From the NCBI GenBank assembly GCA_964521025.1, contig CAZFPK010000002.1, positions 62,001 through 126,000 on the forward strand: DNA of 64,000 nt. The letters are read 5' to 3'. The position numbers were made by a program, and so were the translations under genes. Positions 17,700 to 24,730 of this stretch are shown piece by piece. This DNA is from DRTC01 sp964521025. Its GTDB lineage: Bacteria > Cloacimonadota > Cloacimonadia > Cloacimonadales > TCS61. Under the pieces are notes generated by a model that saw only the letters and a list, made by a program, of their open reading frames with translations, was not told where the DNA came from and did no database searches. How positions within the stretch are numbered: the stretch's first letter is position 1; each line of letters opens with the position of its first letter.

Positions 17700-19967
17700 A
17701 TGAAAAGAAAACAATATATTTTATTATGCTTTTTTATTTGTGCTAATTTATGGTTACAATCCGCCATCTTTGAAATAAAATTAGACGGCACCGGTGATTT
17801 CACTACCATCCAGGAAGGTATTAATGAATCCGCAAATGGAGATACTATTCTCGTTTATCCCGGGACATATTACGAAAACATTAATTTCAGCGGTAAAGAC
17901 ATTACGGTTGCCAGCCTATTACTGACAACTGGAGAGGAAAGCTATATTAATAATACAGTAATCGATGGTAATCAGAATGGTAGTGTCGTTGTTTTTGAAA
18001 ATAATGAAACAGATAATGCCCTTCTCATGGGTTTCAGAATTCAAAATGGATCTGGTTATAATGATGTTTACGCAAATTTGGGCGGTGGTATATTCATAAA
18101 CTTTTCTTCACCATCTTTAAAATATTTGTTAGTTCAAAATAATTATGCTAGAGGTGGAGGTGGTATCCATTTCTCGTCATCAAATGCATATCTCGAAGCT
18201 GTAAATGTAAAATCAAATCACGCATATACTGTTGGTGGTGGTATTAAAATTGGACGTTTACCACCAAATCCTATTAATTCGAGTATAACATTCAGTTCCA
18301 ATAATAAATGCAGCATTTACAATAATTCTGCTGGTTATACCTCAGAAATTTATATTTCAGAAAATCATACCCCTATAATTAATATTTATGTTGATACTCT
18401 TTCAATATTCGAACCGGATTGGAATTTTGTATCACAATTTCCAAATATAAGTTTAAATATTGACCATGAGTGGTTAGAACAAGTAGAAAATGACCTTTAT
18501 GTTAGTCCTGATGGAAATGATAATAACAGTGGTTTAACAGAAGATGAACCTTTAAAAACAATTCAATGGGCATTAACAAAGATTAAAGCAGATAGTCAAA
18601 ACTCAAGAAATATTTATCTAGATGAAGGAACATATTCACCTGCTTTTAGTGAACAGTTGTTTCCTTTGAATATGAGAGCTCATGTAAATATAATCGGTGC
18701 TGGGATTGATGAAACATTTTTGGAAGATCCAGTTGGTAGAGCTTCTTTCATTTATGCTTGGTTCGATGAAAATATATCAATATCATCTTGCACATTTAGA
18801 AATAGAACTGGAGATTATCTTTTCTATTCTTCACTTTTTTTATCATATTCTGATACAAATCTATCAGAAATAAAGATAGAAAATTGTGAAAGTGAAAGTC
18901 GTTCTTCTATTTATAGCAACTATATGGATATAGAATTAAACAATGTTCAAATAATTAATAATCGTGGCTTTTCTTCAGTTGGAATATCTACATACCAACA
19001 GGAAAATCAGGCAATCTTAAATAATTGTATATTTGTTGGAAACGACCAATATGAACAAACTTGTGGTGGAGGTGCATTACATATTTACAATATGAATTAT
19101 GCAAGGATAACTAATTGTTTATTTGCCAAAAACCATGCTTTTGATAATATGTGGCCCAATGCTAATATTTATTTATTGGAAAATGATTCAGTCGATTTTT
19201 ATAATAATACCATTTATGATAATACCAGTAATGGAGGAGCAATAGCTGTCGGAGGAGGAGGAACGATCAACATCAAGAATAGTATCATTTATAATAACAT
19301 TAATTATCAATTTCAAATCCATCGAGGAGATGAACCGAGTTATGTGAATGTTTCTCATAGTCTCATTCAGGGTGGAACTAATCCCTCCATTTTAAATATT
19401 ACCGGAACAGAACCTTACGGAGTGGAATTTATATGGGGAGAAGGAATAATCGATTCATTCCCTGATTTAATCGGAGGAGATGATGAATATGATCCGCTCT
19501 TTTATCAACTTTCCGCTTTTTCTCCCTGCATCGATGCCGGAACACCTGATACGACAGGTTTGAACCTTCCCGCCTACGATCTTGCCGGTAATCCTCGTAT
19601 TTATGGAGATGCTATCGATATCGGAGCGTATGAATGGCAGGGAACGAATATTGAAAATGACGAATTTCTAATATCTAATATCAAATTAAAAAACTACCCG
19701 AATCCCTTTGGAACTAAATCTAATAAAGCAGGAACCACAATTTCTTTCAATCTCACAGAATCCGGTCAGGCAGTGGTCGATATCTATAATATCAAAGGAC
19801 AGAAGATCAAAACCTTGATGGATGCTTATACTTCTCCGGGATCATTTGAATTGATTTGGAATGGAAAAGATGATAATAATCAAAAAATCGCATCCGGAAC
19901 TTATTTTTATAGATTAACTCTGGATGGAGAGGAGAGAGCTTACGAGAAGATGCTGCTGGTGCAGTAA
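17700..19967 (+). CDS. Exported beta-helix protein with type-A sorting domain
   Basis: 755 residues. MKRKQYILLCFFICANLWLQSA is a signal peptide. The repeat FTTIQEGINESANGDTILVYPGTYYENI is the classic N-terminal cap of DUF1565/pectate-lyase-like beta-helices and recurs in variant form (DNNSGLTEDEPLKTIQWALTKIK), suggesting two helix blocks (about 25-200 and 270-600). The helix closes with AFSPCIDAGTPDTTGLNLPAYDLAGNPRIYGDAIDIGAYEWQ. Sorting domain: LKNYPNPFGTKSN, VDIYNIKGQKIKTL, ASGTYFYRL, MLLVQ. The start ATG 17700 has no good Shine-Dalgarno; a GGGGG lies 20 bases upstream. The role is inferred to be extracellular binding. Confidence 0.8.
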   Translation: MKRKQYILLCFFICANLWLQSAIFEIKLDGTGDFTTIQEGINESANGDTILVYPGTYYENINFSGKDITVASLLLTTGEESYINNTVIDGNQNGSVVVFENNETDNALLMGFRIQNGSGYNDVYANLGGGIFINFSSPSLKYLLVQNNYARGGGGIHFSSSNAYLEAVNVKSNHAYTVGGGIKIGRLPPNPINSSITFSSNNKCSIYNNSAGYTSEIYISENHTPIINIYVDTLSIFEPDWNFVSQFPNISLNIDHEWLEQVENDLYVSPDGNDNNSGLTEDEPLKTIQWALTKIKADSQNSRNIYLDEGTYSPAFSEQLFPLNMRAHVNIIGAGIDETFLEDPVGRASFIYAWFDENISISSCTFRNRTGDYLFYSSLFLSYSDTNLSEIKIENCESESRSSIYSNYMDIELNNVQIINNRGFSSVGISTYQQENQAILNNCIFVGNDQYEQTCGGGALHIYNMNYARITNCLFAKNHAFDNMWPNANIYLLENDSVDFYNNTIYDNTSNGGAIAVGGGGTINIKNSIIYNNINYQFQIHRGDEPSYVNVSHSLIQGGTNPSILNITGTEPYGVEFIWGEGIIDSFPDLIGGDDEYDPLFYQLSAFSPCIDAGTPDTTGLNLPAYDLAGNPRIYGDAIDIGAYEWQGTNIENDEFLISNIKLKNYPNPFGTKSNKAGTTISFNLTESGQAVVDIYNIKGQKIKTLMDAYTSPGSFELIWNGKDDNNQKIASGTYFYRLTLDGEERAYEKMLLVQ

Positions 19968-19986
19968 TACGGAACTCTGTTCTGGT

Positions 19987-20106
19987 GTAACGCAAAGCTC
20001 TGCTTTGCGACTGTAGATGGAAACTGTTAAACCGGCTTTCAACGGATTTTTCCGATTAAAAATCATCTGTTATTATGAAATTCACAAAGCGGGAGCTTGG
20101 TGTTAC
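19987..20106. repeat. Miniature element with terminal inverted repeats, copy 2
   Basis: Left end GTAACGCAAAGCTCTGCTTT... (19987-20009), right end ...GGGAGCTTGGTGTTAC (20083-20106), with interior ACCGGCTTT.AACGGATTTTT shared with copy 1 at 14063. It lies just after the beta-helix gene, separated from its TAA by another small palindrome (GGAAC-TCT-GTTC, about 19971-19983). Confidence 0.75.
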
Positions 20107-20115
20107 AAACAAAAT

Positions 20116-20250
20116 TTAATTGACAACAGAAAATCCTTTTTTAGAAACGATACAGAAGTAATTAAGTGATCCTGAATTGGAAATCTAACCGGCCGGAAAT
20201 TAGATTTTGGAATTATAATCAGCGGATTTATCTCACGAAAAGAAAAGATT
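20116..20250 (+). repeat. Repeated gene-upstream segment carrying TTGACA
   Basis: TTGACA at 20120-20125, 17 bases, then AGAAAC, followed by CCTGAATTGGAAATCTAACCG and an AT-rich tail. Close copies occur at about 23608-23740 and, more diverged, at about 14252-14370. All copies stand upstream of, or next to, beta-helix genes. The conserved TTGACA with 17-base spacing suggests a promoter, but the element downstream (AGAAAA/C) is not a normal -10. Confidence 0.5.
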
Positions 20251-20481
20251 TATTTTTTCGATATTCGATTTTAAATATTCAATATTCAATTCACCCCCCC
20301 CATTTCATAAAACCTTATTTTGCAAGAAGTTATAAAGTAAATAAAACTCTAAACGAAATAAACAATACTTTTGATTTTAAACGAAATATTATTCAAGGAT
20401 TAGGTAGATTCAAGTTTCCTTTTTAAAAAAATTTGCACTTTATATCTTTTCAAAAAAAATTAAAAAAAGGAGATAAGAAAA

Positions 20482-20835
20482 ATGAAAAAGATATCAATTT
20501 TTGTCGGAATTATTGTTTTGATCATGGTTTGTAATGCACAAACTTATGTAGGTGGGGAGTTAATATACAATACGACATGGGAAAGTTCAGGTAATCCATA
20601 TTATGTTACGGACGATATTATTGTTAATGAGAATGTTACTTTAACTATAGAAAACGGTGTTAATTTGTTCTTTTATCAAGAAAAATCGCTTATAGTACAT
20701 GGGATTTTAAATGCTTTTGGAAATTAAACAGCTAATATTTTTTTTGATGAATATGCACTGGATGATAAGTGGGGAGGTATTCACTATTTCAACAATCACA
20801 TTAATACAAATTCGATTTTACTGTTTTGCGACAGA
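20482..20835 (+). pseudogene. Truncated beta-helix gene, paralogue of the gene at 14649
   Basis: Begins MKKISIFVGIIVLIMVCNAQTYVGG behind AAAGGAGATAAGAAAA, nearly identical in the first 80 codons and in the 5' flank to the gene at 14649. At 20725-20727 the frame has TAA where the paralogue has CAA (Gln). Beyond the stop the similarity continues in frame (TANIFFDEYALDDKWGGIHYF...SILLFCD) to about 20835, where it ends abruptly at a fragment of transposase gene. A product, if any, would be an 81-residue exported stub. Confidence 0.8.
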
Positions 20836-20923
20836 CTTCCACTTCCCTCGCTATCCGGCTGATGCTTTCTCCATCACGATAACTCCGAATAATAATTTCC
20901 TGTTTCTTATGCACGCCGACCAT
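20823..20923 (-). pseudogene. N-terminal remnant of an IS21-family transposase (istA)
   Basis: The minus strand encodes MVGVHKKQEIIIRSYRDGES followed by ISRIAREVEVCRKT, the helix-turn-helix start of IstA-type transposases. GGGAGG lies directly before the ATG and nine bases before an in-frame GTG (20914), either of which may be the start. It is cut after about 34 codons at the junction with the broken beta-helix gene. No istB and no right end were seen. Local GC content is higher than in the flanks. Confidence 0.65.
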
Positions 20924-21525
20924 CCTCCCATAACACTTCTGTAAAATTTTTTTTATTACAGGATAGGATCGATGGAGAGCTATAAAAATTGAATAGAAAA
21001 TTATTATATGCTACAAAATTTCCCGATGAAATGTCGGGAACTCCAGTCGTCCTACGGACTCTTTCCATTCCCGACATTTCATGTTCAACCCGTAGGAAAT
21101 TTATCCAGCGGGATTCAACCTTCAAAGTCGCTGAATTTTCTAATCATCATAAACTCATTTTTTCCTCCCTTTTTTGATTTCAACCAGTAACTTTTCAACT
21201 GAAATCTCCAACACTTTTTCAAGTGAAGAAAACAATTTGGAGATTTGGTGATTTAATTTCGAGTTCCATAAATCGTCATCCAAGCACAAACTCCAGTCGA
21301 GTGGATATAAAATATCTCCAAAATTCACCCCGTTGGATATCGATAAAAGTATTTATTATGATTATATCCATTCAAATATTTTGGCGTTCTGTATTTTCAA
21401 ATTAATCTCTATTTCTTTAAGTCTTTATGGTAGAATATCACCAAATATCTTGACGGATAAATTCAATTCGAGCAATTGAAATTTGATTCCGAAAAGGATT
21501 AATTAATGGCTCGAAAGGACTAGAA
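20924..21525. other. Degraded non-coding tract with an inverted repeat
   Basis: No gene is supported here. ATGAAATGTCGGGAA (21026-21040) and TTCCCGACATTTCAT (21068-21082) form a perfect 15-bp inverted repeat with a 27-base loop, followed by CCCGTAGG...CCAGCGGG. The remainder is AT-rich with stop codons in every frame and looks like the decayed remains of mobile DNA. The last 40 bases must contain the start signals of the acyltransferase gene. Confidence 0.5.
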
Positions 21526-22812
21526 ATGAGAGGAAGAGAAAATACGGAAGATTGGCTGACACTCGATAATGCCGCCAAGATCTATCCGGCAACCTCGGCA
21601 GAAAAATCTCCAGCTGTTTTCCGTTTGCTGGTAACTCTATCCGATCCGATAAAATTATTGTTGTTGCAGCGGGCTTTGCAAAAAGTCATACTTCGTTGTC
21701 CGTATTTCCAGGTTTATTTGAAACGAGGATTTTTCTGGTATTATTTGCAAAGACATAACAATATTCCTGAAGTTCAGCTACTGGAACCGATTCCAAATCC
21801 TTCTTTTTCGAAAAAGGAAAAAACTACTCATTTACTTCGGGTCGATGCCAGGGAAAACAAAATGGCGATCGATTTTTCTCATATTATCACGGATGGGAAC
21901 GGGGCTCTCAGGTTTTTATTAACTCTTATTTCCGAATATTTAAAATTATGTGGAATTAAGAGCGTAAGAAATACCGGTATTTTAAATCCGGTTGAAAAAC
22001 CGGATACCGATGAATATGAAGATGCTCACCGGAAATTCTTTAAAGGAGGAATTCCCAAACCTGAAGACCTTTCTCCTGCTTTTCATCTTCCGGGAAAGCC
22101 ATTCAAACAGCAGAAATTTATAGTAATTACCGGTAAAATGCCGGTTGCTCAAATGCTGGATTTAGCCAGAGAAAAAAATGTAACTCTAACCGAATACCTG
22201 GTTGCTCTTTATATGTCCTGCCTGCTCCAAATCTTTGAAGATGAAATCAGGAACGGAAGAAAACCGAAAAGATCGGTGATTCGGTTGGAAGTTCCGGTGA
22301 ATATGAGACAATTTTATAAATCGAGAACAATGCGGAATTTTTCACTTTATGTCTCTCCTGAAATCGATCTGAAGCTGGGAAATTACACTTTTGACGAGCT
22401 GCTGAAACGAGTCCACCATAGTTTGCAAATGCAGATCGATAGCAAAGAACTCGGCAGACAGATTTCTCGAAATGTTGGAGCAGAACTCAATCCGGTGGTG
22501 CGGGTTTTACCTCTTTTTTTAAAAGATCTGCACCTGTCCTGGTTGTATTCGAGAATGTGTGAAAATGTCTATTCCGGTGTTTTGTCCAACCTCGGAAAAG
22601 TGAATATCCCAAAAGAAATGAAACCATCGATAAAGTCGTTCCGGGTTCTGCTTTATCCAAACCGGGTGATGAAGAAAAGTTGTGCGCTTATCAGCTATCA
22701 AAACGATTTGCATATAACTTTTTGCAGTTGTATCGAAAGCCGGGAATTGGAAAGACTTTTCTTTACAAAAATCAGCGAGTCGGGAATTGCTGTTAAAGTG
22801 ACGGAGGAATAA
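21526..22812 (+). CDS. Condensation-fold acyltransferase (COG4908, PapA/alcohol acetyltransferase-like)
   Basis: 428 residues. The catalytic HxxxDG motif is in DFSHIITDGNGALRFL (His near residue 124), the signature of BAHD/condensation-domain acyltransferases. A second conserved block, LEVPVNMRQFYKSRTMRNFS, corresponds to the DFGWG-side structural motif region of the fold, and SGVLSNLGKVNIP to the late loop seen in COG4908 members. These enzymes acylate an alcohol or amine from an acyl-CoA or carrier; the substrate is unknown here. No signal peptide. The start ATG follows AAAGGACTAGAA. The stop is one base before the next gene, so the two are an operon. Confidence 0.78.
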   Translation: MRGRENTEDWLTLDNAAKIYPATSAEKSPAVFRLLVTLSDPIKLLLLQRALQKVILRCPYFQVYLKRGFFWYYLQRHNNIPEVQLLEPIPNPSFSKKEKTTHLLRVDARENKMAIDFSHIITDGNGALRFLLTLISEYLKLCGIKSVRNTGILNPVEKPDTDEYEDAHRKFFKGGIPKPEDLSPAFHLPGKPFKQQKFIVITGKMPVAQMLDLAREKNVTLTEYLVALYMSCLLQIFEDEIRNGRKPKRSVIRLEVPVNMRQFYKSRTMRNFSLYVSPEIDLKLGNYTFDELLKRVHHSLQMQIDSKELGRQISRNVGAELNPVVRVLPLFLKDLHLSWLYSRMCENVYSGVLSNLGKVNIPKEMKPSIKSFRVLLYPNRVMKKSCALISYQNDLHITFCSCIESRELERLFFTKISESGIAVKVTEE

Positions 22813-22813
22813 A

Positions 22814-23515
22814 ATGCAGGTTTGCAAAAGATGTGGCGTGGAAATCGAGGAAAGACTCAAAAGTTGTCCGCTTTGTAAGTTACCTCTTGGAAATAATTTC
22901 GAGCCGATCGAAACTAAAATCATTAAATCCCAATCCATTGTTCCAAAAATAATCAGACAAACAAAATCCTGGATCTGGGAGTTAGTAACATTTCTCTCAT
23001 TTGCCACATTTATCGTGATCTTTGCAGTAGATTTTGCTTACGGAACAAAAATAACCTGGTCGAGATTTCCGCTTGCTTCCATCATTTTTGTCTGGCTGAC
23101 ATTCACTTTAATGATCCGTTTGAAAAAGCGAACTTATCTTCTCATCATAGTCGAATCTTTGATTTTATTGTTGCTGTTGAGGGTTTTGGACCTATTCATC
23201 ACGGCAAAACCGTGGTTTTTCAGATTAGCTTTACCAATAGTTCTGTGTTTGAGTTTAATCTCGATTTTATCGATTTTGTTTGTGAGAAAAAACAGACTTT
23301 CGATTTTCGGAATTCTGGCAACCTGTATGACGAACAGTGGATTTTTTTTACTTTTCCTGGATGCGATTTTGCACAGTTTTACGAAAGGGAAACCGTTCAT
23401 CAGCTGGTCGATCGTTGCTTTTGCCTGCATCATTCCGTTGGTCGTTTTCCTGCTCTATTTCCAAAAAAAATTGAAGAAAAAGGGAATCGACCTGCAAAGA
23501 TATTTCCATATTTAA
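22814..23515 (+). CDS. Zinc-ribbon membrane protein (DUF6320-like)
   Basis: 233 residues. The N-terminus CKRCGVEIEERLKSCPLCKLPLG is a four-Cys zinc ribbon. It is followed by about six hydrophobic segments (for example LVTFLSFATFIVIFAVDFAY, LPIVLCLSLISILSILFV, WSIVAFACIIPLVVFLLYF) and a short basic tail. This layout and its place right behind a COG4908 acyltransferase match the DUF6320 family, a pairing common in Clostridia. GGAGG precedes the ATG within the end of the previous gene. Function unknown; a membrane partner or export aid for the acyltransferase product is a guess. Confidence 0.75.
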   Translation: MQVCKRCGVEIEERLKSCPLCKLPLGNNFEPIETKIIKSQSIVPKIIRQTKSWIWELVTFLSFATFIVIFAVDFAYGTKITWSRFPLASIIFVWLTFTLMIRLKKRTYLLIIVESLILLLLLRVLDLFITAKPWFFRLALPIVLCLSLISILSILFVRKNRLSIFGILATCMTNSGFFLLFLDAILHSFTKGKPFISWSIVAFACIIPLVVFLLYFQKKLKKKGIDLQRYFHI

Positions 23516-23604
23516 AAGTCAACCTTGAAGAAGTTTAAAAGTAGTCTTCTTCCTGCCGGACTTTTTTCAGCTGTGAAGGCAAACTAACAGCATCTCTTAC
23601 TAAC

Positions 23605-23797
23605 CGTTAATCGACAACGGAAAATCCCTTTTTAGAAACGACTTAGAAGGAATTAAGCGAGCCTGAATTGGAAATCTAACCGACCGTAAATTATATTTTG
23701 GAATTATAATTAGCGGGTTTATCAATGAAAAGAAAAGATGCTGTTGGTGCAGTAACACGGAACTCTGTTCTGTTGTAACGCAAAGCTCTGCTTTGCG
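23605..23797 (+). repeat. Fused upstream repeat and gene-end repeat (deletion scar)
   Basis: 23608-23740 matches the gene-upstream segment at 20116-20250. It joins directly, at GAAAAG, to 23733-23797, which matches the end of the beta-helix gene at 19945-20009: codons for K-M-L-L-V-Q-stop, then the GGAAC-TCT-GTTC palindrome, then the left end of the miniature element. Everything that should lie between promoter region and last codons is missing. Confidence 0.65.
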
Positions 23798-23878
23798 ACT
23801 GTAGATCGAAACTTGTTTAAGAAATACAAAATAAAAGTATGAACTTTCTTTAACAATTACATTCCTATAACCATCTAA

Positions 23879-23914
23879 AAACCTTCAATCAGGCAATTAC
23901 CAGACTGAAGGTTT
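23879..23914. terminator. Bidirectional terminator-like hairpin
   Basis: AAACCTTCAATC (23879-23890) pairs with GACTGAAGGTTT (23903-23914) with one mismatch. It stands between the convergent genes ending at 23515 and 23945, and resembles the terminator at 14195. T-runs are weak on both sides. Confidence 0.5.
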
Positions 23915-23944
23915 AATATTTTAGAGAGTAATGCAGCTGCGGGA

Positions 23945-24730
23945 TTAATTCAAATTAGTTTTTTTCTTCCTTGTAAATTTCATTTTCTTTTTATCCTGTT
24001 TTCTGTATATTTCTCCCGAATATTTAGAAATTTTTGTCTTCCTATCGTTGTTAAATTCTTGTTTATTATGGTTTCTTCTCGTTTCATCCGTCGAAGCAAC
24101 CACATAATAGAATTTCAAATCGTCTGCAATTACTTCGCTCCAACTTGTTCCGGAAATTCCATCTGCTTCCAAAATCCAGTTTTCAGAAGATTCGTAAGGA
24201 TCATTCGAGGAATAGATTTTGTATGACGATGCTTCTTCGACTTCATCCCATTCAATATTAATAATATCCGATTCGATATAAATTGTTATATTATCGGGTG
24301 GATTCATAATCTCGACAGGAAAAAGCCGTAACCAATTACTTTCGTTCGTAATTTTAAAATCCTGAACCGTAATCAGTCCGAAAGCATCGACTTCGACAGT
24401 TCCGCTTTGGATTATAAGACTATCGGGCATTTGCACATTTTCCCAGGAATAAATTTCACCGGCAGTAATTTCAAAATTGTGTAATCTTCGTGGAGTTACA
24501 TCGACAAAAGCGGAATCCAACGGATTTGGAAACATCCAATGTGTTGCTAACCGCATCAATACTCTCCATTCATCTTGATCATCGATGATCGAACCGGTAA
24601 AACTCTGATTCCAGGGAGTAGCAAAAGTAATATTCAGATTATGATAAGTGTAATTATTTCCGGTAAAATTGGAAAAAGCCGGGAAACTGTAATCGCGTTG
24701 AAAATCGAACTGTTCTTCTGTCCAGTCGAG
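23945..24730 (-). pseudogene. C-terminal part of the glycosidase/esterase gene, separated by an in-frame TGA
   Basis: This is the same frame as the gene that ends at TGA 24731-24733. The codons after the stop read LDWTEEQFDFQRDYSFPAF, continue without a break, and end in an Fn3-like module DNITIYIESDIINIEWDEVE...SYKIYSSNDPYESSENW...TSWSEVIADDLKFYYVVAST. A lysine-rich tail follows. The Fn3 module is almost the same at DNA level as the end of the C25 gene at 27405. The only candidate restart is an ATG at 24559 without a ribosome binding site, so this part is probably not made alone. Confidence 0.7.
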
